The notes: generated by a model from the sequence alone, not told the origin. A stretch of DNA of 64,000 nucleotides from an uncultured Clostridium sp. (GCA_900554175.1 USGK01000001.1:58673-122672), one strand, 5' to 3'. Shown: positions 35,640 through 45,273, counted from the first letter of the stretch. Translations and numbers: made by a program.

Positions 35640-35679
35640 AATTTTGTGTAACTTATTAATAATAAAATAAAAGTAAAAG

Positions 35680-35715
35680 AAATCCTAAAAATTAAAAAAA
35701 CAAGGATTTTTTTTA
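35680..35715 (+). terminator. Terminator after divIC
   Basis: AAATCCT (35680-35686) with AGGATTT (35703-35709), A-rich 16-base loop, followed by a long T run. Confidence 0.75.
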
Positions 35716-35721
35716 TTTCTC

Positions 35722-36056
35722 TTCACAAAATTAAAAAAATATGTTATACTAACAACCGTACGAATAAAAAAATTAAAATTTTCAGAGATATGAAGTTTAA
35801 TCAAAAAGTATTTTATTGAATTTAGTTTTAAATTGATTTATTTAATCAATTTGCTTTCTTATAATAAATCCCACTACCTTTATTTTTATATTAAAAGGAA
35901 AAATCTTACTAAAAAAGATTTTACGTAAGATAAATATAGCGGATATTATAATACCTATTAAACATAATGTGTCATGAAAAACTAAAAATCTGTTTTATTA
36001 AAGAATATAAAGAAAATCAATTATAAATAATTTGTAAAAAATTAGGAGGAAAAAAG
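35722..36056 (+). promoter_or_regulatory. rho promoter and 300-base leader
   Basis: TTCACA (35722-35727), spacing 17, TATACT (35745-35750). The leader to rho is about 300 bases without a gene. It holds two clean hairpins: AAATTGATT/AATCAATTT (35830-35838, 35844-35852) and AAAATCTT/AAGATTTT (35900-35907, 35915-35922). Leaders of rho genes are often targets of Rho itself; that role here is inferred. Confidence 0.6.
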
Positions 36057-37442
36057 ATGAATTTTGAAGAAATGACTTTGCTTGAATTGAAAAAAATGGC
36101 AAAAGAAAATAACATAAGAAATATATCAAAATTAAATAAAGAAGAACTTATTGAAGTATTAAAAAGTATTCTTATTAGTGAAAATAACGAATCGAATAAA
36201 GAAGAAATTGAGATAGAAGAAAAGGATATGAATCAAAGATATGATTCTGCTGATGATGAGGTAGAAGAAGAGGGATTAAATGCAGAAGAATCTGAGATTA
36301 CATACAAAGTAAATAACGAAGAAGATGAAATAATAGAAGGAATATTGGAAGTTCTTCCAGATGGATACGGTTTTTTAAGAGGAGAAAATTATCTGTCAAC
36401 AACAAAAGATGTCTACATATCTCCTATTCAAATAAGAAGATTTAGATTAGAAACAGGAGATTTAATAAAAGGAATTTCAAGATGTAAAGATGGAGAAAAA
36501 TTTCCGTCACTAATCTTTGTTGGAGAAGTAAATGGAGAACATCCTGAAAAAGCTTTAAAAAGAAAAAGGTTTGATGATTTAACACCTATATATCCAAATG
36601 AAAGATTATATTTAGAAACTGCTCAAGAAAATATTGCAACTAGAATGATAGATATAATTTCACCAATAGGAAAAGGACAAAGAGGATTAATAGTTGCTCA
36701 ACCAAAAGCTGGTAAAACAACTCTTTTAAAAGAAATAGCAAATAGTATTTCGAAAAATAACCCAGAATGTGAACTTATAATGCTTTTAATTGATGAGAGA
36801 CCGGAAGAAGTAACAGATATGAAACGTTCAATAGAAGGACAGGTAATCTATTCTACATTTGATGAACTTCCAGAACATCATGCAAAAGTTGCAGAAATGG
36901 TTATAGAAAGAGCAAAAAGGTTGGTAGAACAAGGTAAAGATGTTGTAATTTTATTAGATAGTATTACAAGACTTGCACGTGCATACAACTTAGTAGTGCC
37001 AGCATCTGGTAGAACTTTATCAGGTGGTATAGATCCAGCATCACTTCATAAGCCTAAAAAATTCTTTGGAGCTGCTCGTAATATAGAAGACGGAGGAAGT
37101 TTAACAATTCTAGCTACAGCTTTAACTGAAACTGGAAGTAGAATGGACGATGTTATTTTTGAGGAATTTAAAGGTACAGGCAATATGGAAGTATTATTAG
37201 ATAGAAGCTTAGCAGAAAAAAGAATATTCCCTGCTATCGATATTAATAAATCAAATACTAGAAGAGAAGACCTACTTCTTACTAAAAAAGAACAAGAAGC
37301 TGCATATCTTATTAGAAAAGCATTTAATAATGTTGCTAACTATGAAGCTACTGAACAAATTATTAAGCTTATTAAGGGGACAAAGAATAATAAAGAATTT
37401 TTAGAAAAGATTGATTTTAACTTTGGAAGATATAAAGATTAA
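36057..37442 (+). CDS. rho: Transcription termination factor Rho
   Basis: 461 residues. SAP-like N-terminal helices (1-45), then an acidic insertion (about 45-95, rich in Glu and Asp), the cold-shock RNA-binding domain with [11 protein letters not shown], and the ATPase core: Walker [22 protein letters not shown], Walker [17 protein letters not shown]. The insertion before the RNA-binding domain is common in Clostridia and varies in charge. Rho is a hexameric helicase ending untranslated transcripts. Confidence 0.96.
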   Translation: MNFEEMTLLELKKMAKENNIRNISKLNKEELIEVLKSILISENNESNKEEIEIEEKDMNQRYDSADDEVEEEGLNAEESEITYKVNNEEDEIIEGILEVLPDGYGFLRGENYLSTTKDVYISPIQIRRFRLETGDLIKGISRCKDGEKFPSLIFVGEVNGEHPEKALKRKRFDDLTPIYPNERLYLETAQENIATRMIDIISPIGKGQRGLIVAQPKAGKTTLLKEIANSISKNNPECELIMLLIDERPEEVTDMKRSIEGQVIYSTFDELPEHHAKVAEMVIERAKRLVEQGKDVVILLDSITRLARAYNLVVPASGRTLSGGIDPASLHKPKKFFGAARNIEDGGSLTILATALTETGSRMDDVIFEEFKGTGNMEVLLDRSLAEKRIFPAIDINKSNTRREDLLLTKKEQEAAYLIRKAFNNVANYEATEQIIKLIKGTKNNKEFLEKIDFNFGRYKD

Positions 37443-37443
37443 G

Positions 37444-37470
37444 TAAATGGGATTATCCCATTTATTTTTT
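37444..37470 (+). terminator. Terminator after rho
   Basis: TAAATGGGA (37444-37452) with TCCCATTTA (37456-37464), 3-base loop, six T's. Confidence 0.88.
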
Positions 37471-37579
37471 ATCCGAAAATAATATTTTATATAAATACTT
37501 TTCATTAATTCGATTTTTTAAATATGTCGAAAAATGAAGTATTACGCGATTAAAAAATGGAAAATTTTACCAAAAAGTA

Positions 37580-37608
37580 TAGACATTTTTAAATGATTGT
37601 TATAAAAT
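37580..37608 (+). promoter_or_regulatory. Probable promoter of spoVS
   Basis: TAGACA (37580-37585), spacing 17, TAAAAT (37603-37608), about 55 bases before the start. A sigma-H type site was looked for and is not obvious. Confidence 0.5.
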
Positions 37609-37661
37609 ACAAAATGTTAAAAGTTGCAACAAAAAATAAAATTTATAGGAGGCAAAAGAGA

Positions 37662-37925
37662 ATGGAAATTTTAAAAATTTCATCAAAATCTAATCCAAAT
37701 TCAGTAGCAGGAGCTATTGCAGGATTGATAAAAGAATCACAAAAGGCAGAAATGCAAGCAATCGGAGCAGGAGCTCTAAATCAAGCAGTAAAAGCTGTAG
37801 CTATAGCAAGAGGTTTTGTAGCACCAGCAGGAGTTGATTTAATATGTATCCCAGCTTTTGCAGAAGTTGAGGTTGAAGGTGAAGATAGAACTGGAATGAA
37901 ACTTATTGTTGAATCTAGAAAATAA
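37662..37925 (+). CDS. spoVS: Stage V sporulation protein S
   Basis: 87 residues, full length. MEILKISSKSNPNSVAGAIA, IGAGALNQAVKAVAIARGFV and DRTGMKLIVESRK are near-invariant SpoVS sequence. It is a small Alba-fold-like protein acting in spore development and conserved in spore-formers and relatives. AGGAGGCAAAAGAGA fixes the start at 37662; a longer frame from 37593 has no ribosome site. Confidence 0.95.
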   Translation: MEILKISSKSNPNSVAGAIAGLIKESQKAEMQAIGAGALNQAVKAVAIARGFVAPAGVDLICIPAFAEVEVEGEDRTGMKLIVESRK

Positions 37926-37937
37926 TATAATTATAAG

Positions 37938-37984
37938 CTGTTGTGATAGAAATGTTATTGTTTCTATTTCAACAGTTTTTTTGT
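37938..37984 (+). terminator. Terminator after spoVS
   Basis: CTGTTG...ATAGAAA (37938-37952) pairs with TTTCTATTTCAACAG (37961-37975), with a small mismatch, and is followed by a T run. Confidence 0.85.
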
Positions 37985-38025
37985 TTTCATTGCTAATTTA
38001 TATAGATATTCAGTATATAATAAAA

Positions 38026-38081
38026 AATAGAGTATTGTATTAAAAATACTCTATTGACATTTAAAAAAAATAATATATAAT
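38026..38081 (+). promoter_or_regulatory. Inverted repeat overlapping the promoter of the solute-binding protein
   Basis: TTGACA (38054-38059), spacing 16, TATAAT (38076-38081). An 11-bp inverted repeat AATAGAGTATT/AATACTCTATT (38026-38036 and 38045-38055) shares its last two bases with the -35 box, so it could be an operator. Confidence 0.65.
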
Positions 38082-38108
38082 AACAATGTAGTTTTAAAAG
38101 AGGTGTTT

Positions 38109-39704
38109 ATGAAAAATAATATATTTGGATATTTATTTATAATATTTATTATAGCTATTATGTCATTTGCAATATATAAGGTCAAAAAAGAAGATAATAA
38201 AAAGCAAGAAAATATTGTCGAGTCAAATTCAATTAGCGATGAAGAAAAAGGCACAGAAATGGTTTTAGCAATTTCAGGTTTTGATACTATAAATCCAATA
38301 ATTACAAAAAATAGAGATGTACAAGATATTGACAAAATAATATATGAATCATTATTTAATGTTACAGAAAATTATAAGATTGAAAATTGTTTGGCAACAG
38401 AATTTGCCAAAACTGATAGTACAACCTATTTAATAAAATTAAGACAAAATGTTAGATGGTCAAATAATTCAAAATTTAACAGTTCGGATGTAAAGTATAC
38501 TATAGATAAATTAAAACAAAGTAATAATTCAGTTTATTCTTCAAATGTTAATTATGTAAAAGAAGTGGATATTGTAGATGATTATACTGTAAGGATAATT
38601 TTATCACAGGAAGTAGAATTTTTTGAATATTATTTAAGTTTTCCAATTTTATGTAGTAGTTATTATGGTCAAGATGATTTTTGGAATACAGAAAAAAATC
38701 GTGCACCGGTAACAACAGGAAAATTCAAAATCTCAGGGGTAACTAATAGTACAATTACACTAATAAAAAATAAAAATTGGTGGAATAAGTCAAACGAAAA
38801 AACTAATTTAGAAAAAATAACTGTAAATATTTATTCGACACCTTCAGAATTATATAATGCATTTAAATTAGGAAGTATAGATTTAATTACAACAGAAAAC
38901 GAAAAATATCAAGATTATGTGGGTACAATTGGATATAATACTACAGAAACAGAAGGAAGAGAATTTGTTTTTTTGGCAATGAACACATACAGTAATATTT
39001 TATCAGATGTAAATGTCAGAAAAGCAATTAGAAGCTATTTAAATAAAGAAGAAGTTGTTTCGAATTCATATAACTCATTTTATAAGTCAGCTAATTTTCC
39101 GTTGAATACTTCAAATTATTTAATTAGTTTAGGTGAAGAAAATTTCTATAATTTGGAAGAAGCAAATAGCACACTTTCTTCCTCAGAATGGGCATTAAGA
39201 AATAATATATGGCAAAAAGTAATTGATTACAAACTAACTAAATTAGAATTTAATTTGGTTGTAAAAGCAAGTGATTCAAAGAGAGCAAGAGCAGCTGAAA
39301 CAATAAAAGAAAATTTAGCGAATCAAGGAATTATAATAGATATTGTTTATGCAAATGATAGCGATTATCAAAATTATTTGCAAAATAAAAATTATGATAT
39401 GATTTTGTGCTCGATAAATTTAGGAATATCGCCTGATTTAACAACATTTTTTGGAGAAAACAATTTAGCTAATTATAACAATGAAGAAATAAAAAATACG
39501 ATAAGAAATTTAGACAATATAGTAAATGAGGATGAATTAAAAACGAATTATCAAAATATTTATAATGCATATAATCAAGATGTTCCTTATATAGGAATTT
39601 GTAGAAATAAAGTAAAAGTTTTAACTTCTAGTAGACTAGTAGGAGATATTAAAACAAATTGGTATAATGTATTTTATAATTTGAAAGAATGGTATACAAA
39701 ATAA
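38109..39704 (+). CDS. Membrane-anchored ABC-type oligopeptide-binding protein (SBP family 5)
   Basis: 531 residues. After an N-terminal hydrophobic anchor (about 5-22) comes a full family 5 solute-binding fold: DIDKIIYESLFNV, LRQNVRWSNNSKFNSSDVKYT and LAMNTYSNILSDVNVRKAI are the expected landmarks. It lacks the lipobox cysteine usual in Firmicutes, so it stays in the membrane by its helix. No permease or ATPase gene is adjacent; it may serve a transporter encoded elsewhere or sense peptides. Start ATG 38109 after AAGAGGTG; a GTG at 38103 was rejected. Confidence 0.85.
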   Translation: MKNNIFGYLFIIFIIAIMSFAIYKVKKEDNKKQENIVESNSISDEEKGTEMVLAISGFDTINPIITKNRDVQDIDKIIYESLFNVTENYKIENCLATEFAKTDSTTYLIKLRQNVRWSNNSKFNSSDVKYTIDKLKQSNNSVYSSNVNYVKEVDIVDDYTVRIILSQEVEFFEYYLSFPILCSSYYGQDDFWNTEKNRAPVTTGKFKISGVTNSTITLIKNKNWWNKSNEKTNLEKITVNIYSTPSELYNAFKLGSIDLITTENEKYQDYVGTIGYNTTETEGREFVFLAMNTYSNILSDVNVRKAIRSYLNKEEVVSNSYNSFYKSANFPLNTSNYLISLGEENFYNLEEANSTLSSSEWALRNNIWQKVIDYKLTKLEFNLVVKASDSKRARAAETIKENLANQGIIIDIVYANDSDYQNYLQNKNYDMILCSINLGISPDLTTFFGENNLANYNNEEIKNTIRNLDNIVNEDELKTNYQNIYNAYNQDVPYIGICRNKVKVLTSSRLVGDIKTNWYNVFYNLKEWYTK

Positions 39705-39718
39705 AAATAAAAAAGTAC

Positions 39719-39765
39719 TTGACAAAATAAAAGTTTGGTATATAATAGTGGCAAACATAAGTTCA
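39719..39765 (+). promoter_or_regulatory. recA promoter with SOS (LexA/DinR-type) box
   Basis: TTGACA (39719-39724), spacing 16, TATAAT (39741-39746). At 39752-39765 is CAAACATAAGTTCA, close to the Gram-positive LexA box CGAAC-N4-GTTCG, placed over the transcription start. Confidence 0.7.
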
Positions 39766-39781
39766 AATAAGGAGGATAAAA

Positions 39782-40840
39782 ATGTCAGAAAATAATGAAA
39801 GAAGAAAAGCATTAGATGTAGCATTAGGACAAATAGAAAAACAATTTGGAAAAGGGTCTGTAATGAGACTAGGAAATTATAAAGCAATGGAAGTAGATGC
39901 AATCTCAACAGGAGCTTTAAGTTTGGATATTGCACTTGGAATTGGAGGATTGCCAAGAGGAAGAATTATAGAAATATATGGACCTGAATCATCAGGAAAA
40001 ACAACACTTGCATTAAGTGTTGTAGCAGAAGCACAAAAAGCAGGAGGAGAAGCAGCTTTTATAGATGCAGAACACGCATTAGACCCAATTCATGCAAAAA
40101 AATTAGGTGTAGATATAGATAATTTAATAGTATCACAACCAGATACAGGAGAGCAAGCATTAGAAATTACAGAAAGCTTAGTAAGAAGTGGAGCATTAGA
40201 TGTAATAGTAGTAGACTCTGTTGCAGCATTAGTTCCAAAAGCAGAAATAGATGGAGATATGGGTGATTCTCATATGGGACTACAAGCACGTTTAATGTCA
40301 CAAGCATTAAGGAAACTTGCTGGTGCAATAAATAAATCAAAAACAGTAATAATATTCATAAACCAATTAAGAGAGAAGATAGGAGTTATGTTTGGAAATC
40401 CTGAAACAACAACAGGTGGACGTGCACTTAAATTTTATGCATCTGTAAGACTTGATATAAGAAGAATAGAAAGCATTAAACAAGATGGAGTTGTTACAGG
40501 ACACAGAGTGAGAGTAAAAGTAGTAAAAAATAAAGTGGCACCACCTTTTAGAGAAGCTGAATTTGATTTGGTTTATAGCGAAGGAATTTCTAAAATTGGA
40601 AATATATTTGATATGGCTGTAAATTTAGATATCATTGAAAAAAGCGGATCATGGTTTAGCTATAATGGAGAAAGAATAGGCCAAGGAAGAGAAAATATAA
40701 AGAAATATTTAAAAGAAAATCCTAAAGTTCTTGCAGAAGTTGAAAAGAAGGTTAGAGATAACTTTGCTAAAGCATTCGAACAAAGCTTAGGAGAAGAAAT
40801 GCCTGAAGATAAAGAAGAAGAAACTCAACCAGAAGAATAA
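39782..40840 (+). CDS. recA: Recombinase RecA
   Basis: 352 residues. Walker [10 protein letters not shown], the MAW region around [13 protein letters not shown], Walker [19 protein letters not shown], the L2 loop [20 protein letters not shown], and an acidic C-terminal tail of about 20 residues. It drives homologous recombination and LexA cleavage in the SOS response. AAGGAGG lies 7 bases before the ATG. Its regulator recX lies 1.7 kb downstream, split from it by a surface protein gene. Confidence 0.98.
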   Translation: MSENNERRKALDVALGQIEKQFGKGSVMRLGNYKAMEVDAISTGALSLDIALGIGGLPRGRIIEIYGPESSGKTTLALSVVAEAQKAGGEAAFIDAEHALDPIHAKKLGVDIDNLIVSQPDTGEQALEITESLVRSGALDVIVVDSVAALVPKAEIDGDMGDSHMGLQARLMSQALRKLAGAINKSKTVIIFINQLREKIGVMFGNPETTTGGRALKFYASVRLDIRRIESIKQDGVVTGHRVRVKVVKNKVAPPFREAEFDLVYSEGISKIGNIFDMAVNLDIIEKSGSWFSYNGERIGQGRENIKKYLKENPKVLAEVEKKVRDNFAKAFEQSLGEEMPEDKEEETQPEE

Positions 40841-40883
40841 ATGAAAACTGATTGTTATTTTAAATAAGAGATAGAATAATAAA

Positions 40884-40915
40884 AACTAGAGATAGCAAAT
40901 TGGCTATCTCTAGTT
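40884..40915 (+). terminator. Hairpin after recA
   Basis: Perfect 13-bp stem AACTAGAGATAGC (40884-40896) with GCTATCTCTAGTT (40903-40915), 6-base loop. No T tract follows, so its strength as a terminator is uncertain. Confidence 0.65.
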
Positions 40916-41002
40916 CCATTTAAGGAGTAAAAAATTGGAATAAGTGTTATTATACAAAGTTAACATAACAATATGAATAAAATTAAAATTAAAAAGATTC
41001 TA

Positions 41003-41031
41003 TTGACAAAATAAATACCAAAGTATACAAT
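41003..41031 (+). promoter_or_regulatory. Promoter of the pseudopilin/LRR gene
   Basis: TTGACA (41003-41008), spacing 17, TACAAT (41026-41031), followed by a leader of about 125 bases. Confidence 0.65.
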
Positions 41032-41069
41032 GATGTAAAAAAACAAAAGGTAAAAGGAGAAAAGTGCAT

Positions 41070-41111
41070 ATGAGAAAAGAAAAAAGAAATAAAGGACACC
41101 CCATATTTTGA
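41070..41111 (+). CDS. Possible 13-residue leader peptide
   Basis: ATG preceded by AAAAGGAGAAAAG at good spacing. The frame encodes MRKEKRNKGHPIF and stops. It lies between the promoter and the pseudopilin/LRR gene. It is either a short regulatory upstream frame or chance. Confidence 0.35.
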   Translation: MRKEKRNKGHPIF

Positions 41112-41163
41112 TAATATTAATATTATTGGAAAAAATATTAAAAAGTTAAAAATGGAGGATAAA

Positions 41164-42402
41164 ATGAATTTTAAAAAATTAAAAAGTGAAAAAGGTATAA
41201 CATTAATAGCATTAATTATAACAATTATAGTACTGCTAATTCTTGCAGGAGTAAGTATTATAACGTTAACGGGAGAAAATGGAACAATAACAAGAGTGCA
41301 AACTGCTAAAAAGCAAAGTAAAAAAGGAAAATTAGAAGAAGAAGTAAAATTAGCAATAACAAATTTACAGATTGAAGAAAATCAAAAAGAAATGACACAA
41401 GAAGAAAAAAGAGCAGAGTTAGAAAAAGAATTAAAAAAACAAGATTCAAATTCAACAGTTTCTATAGATGGTTCAGGATTTATAGCAAGTCATGGAGGAT
41501 ATAATTTTAATATAAGCGATAATTATAAAGTTTCTATAAAAGAACCATTTAATGCAGAAGAATGGGATAAGACAGCAGCAGATGATGACTGTTTCTATTG
41601 GGGAAGCAATGACCCAAATAGTGAAGACTACGGTAAAGTAATAGGCTATACTAAAAAAATAGAAATTTATACCGTATTAAGATTTCCAAGTAGATGTACA
41701 AAAATAAGTTTTTGTATAGCGGGTGAATACGAAGATGGAGTAACTGTAAGCGAGTCAAGATCATTTACTAATAATATAAAAAAAGTAGAGATTCCAGGAA
41801 CAGTTAATTCAATAGAAGATCAAGCTTTTGGTGGTCCAGTGGCTAATACTTTTCAAGAATTAAAAGAAGTTACGATAGAAGAAGGAATGCATGAAATAAT
41901 AGGGTTCGCATTTAGGCATTGTACAAATCTAAGCAGTATAACAATTCCAAATAGTGTAATAAGTATAGGCGGAGGTGCTTTAGATGATACCCAATGGTAT
42001 AAAAATCAACCCGATGGACTTGTATATGCAGGAAGAATAGCATATAAATATAAAGGAAATATGCCTAGTAATACAAATATAGAAATAAAATCAGGAACAA
42101 CAGAAATTGCAAGTGATTGCTTTGAAAATTGTACGAATTTAAATAGTATAGCAATTCCAAATAGTGTAACAAGTATTGGATGGGCTGCTTTTGGTGGATG
42201 CGTCAATTTAAATAGTATAATGATTCCGAATAATATAAAGAAGATAGATAGACAGGTATTTAATAGATGTTCAAGTTTAACAAGTGTAATTTACAAAGGC
42301 ATAACTTATACGAGTAAAGCTTCTTTAGTACAAGCATTAGAAGATAATGGCGTAACAGGCGTAGAAGATCTTACTTTTGGTTCTACTGGTCTTTCAGATT
42401 AA
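41164..42402 (+). CDS. Pseudopilin-headed BspA-type leucine-rich repeat surface protein
   Basis: 412 residues. The N-terminus KGITLIALIITIIVLLILAG looks like a type IV prepilin/pseudopilin signal (Lys-Gly then a hydrophobic helix), but the usual Glu at position +5 is replaced by Ala. A charged coiled-coil linker follows (about 40-110). The C-terminal half carries BspA-like LRR_5 repeats, for example NLSSITIPNSVISIGGGAL and NLNSIAIPNSVTSIGWAAF. It is expected outside the cytoplasm, anchored by its helix. Start 41164 after TGGAGG. It interrupts recA-recX. Confidence 0.8.
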   Translation: MNFKKLKSEKGITLIALIITIIVLLILAGVSIITLTGENGTITRVQTAKKQSKKGKLEEEVKLAITNLQIEENQKEMTQEEKRAELEKELKKQDSNSTVSIDGSGFIASHGGYNFNISDNYKVSIKEPFNAEEWDKTAADDDCFYWGSNDPNSEDYGKVIGYTKKIEIYTVLRFPSRCTKISFCIAGEYEDGVTVSESRSFTNNIKKVEIPGTVNSIEDQAFGGPVANTFQELKEVTIEEGMHEIIGFAFRHCTNLSSITIPNSVISIGGGALDDTQWYKNQPDGLVYAGRIAYKYKGNMPSNTNIEIKSGTTEIASDCFENCTNLNSIAIPNSVTSIGWAAFGGCVNLNSIMIPNNIKKIDRQVFNRCSSLTSVIYKGITYTSKASLVQALEDNGVTGVEDLTFGSTGLSD

Positions 42403-42438
42403 AACACAATAATCACAAAATAAAATTTAAATATAGAT

Positions 42439-42481
42439 TTCACTTTGAATTTAAGAGATTAAGTTCAAGGTGAATTTTTTA
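42439..42481 (+). terminator. Terminator after the LRR gene
   Basis: 15-base arms (42439-42453 and 42460-42474) with two G-T pairs and a T run. Confidence 0.88.
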
Positions 42482-42564
42482 TAACATTTTAAAACAAATT
42501 TTTTAATTTAATTGAATTTTTAAGTAATTTATAGTAAAATGTAACAATAAAAGGAGAATTGTAG

Positions 42565-43017
42565 ATGTACACAATAGAAGAATTTGATGAACAAAAAACA
42601 AGGATAATGAAATATATAGTATATAAAAGAAGAACAGAAAAAGAAGTAAGAGATAAGTTCAAAAATAGTATGGAAGAAGAAATATTAAATGACATTATAG
42701 AATATTTAAAAGATGCTAAATATATTGATGATAATGACTATTTAAGAAAAATGGTTCAAAATATAATGATATTAAAAACACAGTCGATAAAAGAAATCCA
42801 ATATAAATTACTTTCAAAAGGAATTAAGAAGGATGAAATAGAAAGATATATATATATAAACGAAGAAGAATTAGAAGAATATGAATTAAATTGTGCAAAA
42901 AAAATAATTTTAAAAAAATCAGATAAAGACGAAAACGAAATAAGAGCTTATTTAATAAGAAAAGGTTATAAATTAGAAAATATAAGAAAAGCAATAGATG
43001 AAATTAATCAAAAATGA
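42565..43017 (+). CDS. recX: RecX regulatory protein
   Basis: 150 residues of three-helix repeats. RTEKEVRDKF, YLKDAKYIDDNDYLRKMVQN, SIKEIQYKLLSKGI and a last repeat EIRAYLIRKGY match the RecX pattern. It binds RecA filaments and modulates their activity. It sits 13 bases before scpA, so it is cotranscribed with that gene rather than with recA. Ribosome site AAAAGGAG. Confidence 0.85.
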   Translation: MYTIEEFDEQKTRIMKYIVYKRRTEKEVRDKFKNSMEEEILNDIIEYLKDAKYIDDNDYLRKMVQNIMILKTQSIKEIQYKLLSKGIKKDEIERYIYINEEELEEYELNCAKKIILKKSDKDENEIRAYLIRKGYKLENIRKAIDEINQK

Positions 43018-43030
43018 AAGGAAAAATTAA

Positions 43031-43789
43031 ATGTCAATTTTAGCATTACAAACAGGAAAATATAAAATAAAAGTTGAAAATTTTGAAGGTCCACTTGATT
43101 TACTATGTATGCTTATAGAAAAAAATAAAATGAATATATATGATATAAAACTAGATGAGATAACAGACCAGTATTTAGAGTATATAAAGCAAATGGAAAA
43201 AGAGAACTTAGAAGTGAAAAGCGAATTTTTAGTTATGGCATCGACTCTTTTATATATGAAATCAAAAAAATTATTGCCAAATCAAGAAGAAAAAGAAGAT
43301 GAAATAACAGAAGAAGAACTTATAAGAAGAATTATTGAATATAAAAAATATAAAGATGCAGTTGTAAAGTTTAAAAATAATTTTGAGATGTATTCAAACA
43401 GAATATATAAAGCGCCTGAAGAAATGGAACTTCCAAAACAAGAATTAAAAGTTGAATATGATGACAAAATTATTCCAAAAGTTTATGAAAAAATAGTAAA
43501 TTCTAACAAAGAAAAATTAAATAAAAATGCAAAAAATATTGAACAAATAAAATTAACAGAACAATTTACTGTAACAAGTAAAGTAAAGCAAATGTTTAAG
43601 GAATTAATCAAAAATAAAAGATTTGTATTTAACAGAATGTATACAACAAAGAAAAATAGCAAAAACGAAGTTGTTACAGCCTTTTCCGGATTGTTGGAAT
43701 TATCAAGGAAAAATAAGGTTATAACCAATCAAGAAGAAATTTTTGGTGATATATTAGTAGAAAAGAGTAAAATAAAAAAAGAAAAGTAA
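43031..43789 (+). CDS. scpA: Segregation and condensation protein A
   Basis: 252 residues. The N-terminal kleisin part has VENFEGPLDLLCMLIEKNKMNIYDI and the middle LVMASTLLYMKSKKLLP, both diagnostic. The C-terminal winged helix binds the SMC head. ScpA with ScpB and SMC compacts and segregates chromosomes. scpB, often next to it, is absent here. Confidence 0.93.
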   Translation: MSILALQTGKYKIKVENFEGPLDLLCMLIEKNKMNIYDIKLDEITDQYLEYIKQMEKENLEVKSEFLVMASTLLYMKSKKLLPNQEEKEDEITEEELIRRIIEYKKYKDAVVKFKNNFEMYSNRIYKAPEEMELPKQELKVEYDDKIIPKVYEKIVNSNKEKLNKNAKNIEQIKLTEQFTVTSKVKQMFKELIKNKRFVFNRMYTTKKNSKNEVVTAFSGLLELSRKNKVITNQEEIFGDILVEKSKIKKEK

Positions 43790-43824
43790 ATAATTGAAAT
43801 AATAAAAAGAAAGGGCGAATCAAA

Positions 43825-45273
43825 TTGAAAAAAGAAGAAGCAGAAATAAATTTACAAAAGGAATATATGGAAAAAGTTAGAGATATACATAATGGAAAAA
43901 ATATGAAATATTATATACTTACAATGGGATGTCAATTAAATGAAAATGATTCAGAAAAATTAAGTGGTATGTTAGAAGAAATGGGATATTCAAGAACAGA
44001 GAAAATTGATGATGCAAATTTAGCATTAATAAATACATGCTGTGTACGAGAAAACGCTGAAGAAAGGCTATTTGGCAAAGTAGGAGAACTTAAAAATTTA
44101 AAAGAAAAAAATGATTTAGTAATAGCAGTTGGCGGATGCATGATGCAAGAAAAACATATACAAGAAAAAATAAAAAAATCATATCCATATATAGATGTTG
44201 TTTTTGGAACACACACACTTCATAAATTTCCTGAAGATTTATATAAAGTTATTAAAAATAAAGAGAAAATAAAAGACGTAATAGACATAAATGGAGAAGT
44301 ATATGAAAATTTGCCAATTAAAAGAGATAATAAAATATCAGGATCTGTAACAATAATGTATGGGTGCGATAATTTTTGCTCTTATTGTATAGTACCATAT
44401 GTTAGAGGAAGAGAAAGAAGCAGAAATCCTGAAGATATTTTAAAAGAATGCAGAGAATTAGCTAAAGAAGGATACAAAGAAATTGTTTTACTTGGGCAAA
44501 ATGTAAACTCATATTTAAGAAGTGAAATGGAAGCAATTAGACAAGGAAAATTGGTAGATGAAGAAGGTGTATACAAAGAAATAAACTCATTTGCTAAGCT
44601 TTTAAAAGCAATAAATAAAATAGATGGAATTGAAAGAATACGTTTTGTTTCACCACATCCAAAAGATTTTACAGATGATGTTATAGAAGCTATTGCAGAG
44701 TCAGAAAAAGTATGCAAATTTATTCACTTACCACTTCAATCTGGAAGTACTAATATGCTGAAAATAATGAATAGAAAATATACAAAAGAACAATATTTAA
44801 ATTTAGTAGAAAAAATAAAATCAAAAATTCCAAATATAAAGTTTTCAACAGATATAATAGTTGGATTTGCAGGTGAAAGCGAGGAAGATTTTGAAGATAC
44901 CTTAGATGTTGTTAGAAAGGTTAAATTTGAACAAGTATTTATGTTTATATATTCAAGAAGAGTAGGAACTCCTGGAGATAAAATGGAAAACCAAGTTCCT
45001 GAAGATATTAAACATAAAAGATTTGATAAATTAAAAACATTAGTTGAATCTCAAATTGCAGAAAATAATAAAGAATATGTAAATACGATTCAAAAAGTTT
45101 TAGTTGAAGGAAAGAGTAAGAATAATGACAAGATGCTTACAGGTAGAACGGAAACAAATAAAGTTGTTGTTTTTGAAGGATCAGATAATTTAATAAATAA
45201 TATAATTGACGTAAAATTAATTGAAGATCATATGTGGTATTTTAAAGGAGAAACAATAAATGAATGTAGATAA
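43825..45273 (+). CDS. miaB: tRNA-2-methylthio-N6-dimethylallyladenosine synthase MiaB
   Basis: 482 residues. The N-terminal cluster domain has cysteines in MGCQLNENDSEK, NTCCVRENAEER and GGCMMQ. The radical SAM site is GCDNFCSYC (CxxxCxxC), and a C-terminal TRAM domain follows. It adds a methylthio group to i6A37 of tRNAs. The likely start is TTG at 43825 after AAAGGG, which keeps the N-terminal extension common in Clostridia; an ATG at 43867 is the alternative. Its end overlaps mutS by 14 bases. Confidence 0.95.
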   Translation: MKKEEAEINLQKEYMEKVRDIHNGKNMKYYILTMGCQLNENDSEKLSGMLEEMGYSRTEKIDDANLALINTCCVRENAEERLFGKVGELKNLKEKNDLVIAVGGCMMQEKHIQEKIKKSYPYIDVVFGTHTLHKFPEDLYKVIKNKEKIKDVIDINGEVYENLPIKRDNKISGSVTIMYGCDNFCSYCIVPYVRGRERSRNPEDILKECRELAKEGYKEIVLLGQNVNSYLRSEMEAIRQGKLVDEEGVYKEINSFAKLLKAINKIDGIERIRFVSPHPKDFTDDVIEAIAESEKVCKFIHLPLQSGSTNMLKIMNRKYTKEQYLNLVEKIKSKIPNIKFSTDIIVGFAGESEEDFEDTLDVVRKVKFEQVFMFIYSRRVGTPGDKMENQVPEDIKHKRFDKLKTLVESQIAENNKEYVNTIQKVLVEGKSKNNDKMLTGRTETNKVVVFEGSDNLINNIIDVKLIEDHMWYFKGETINECR

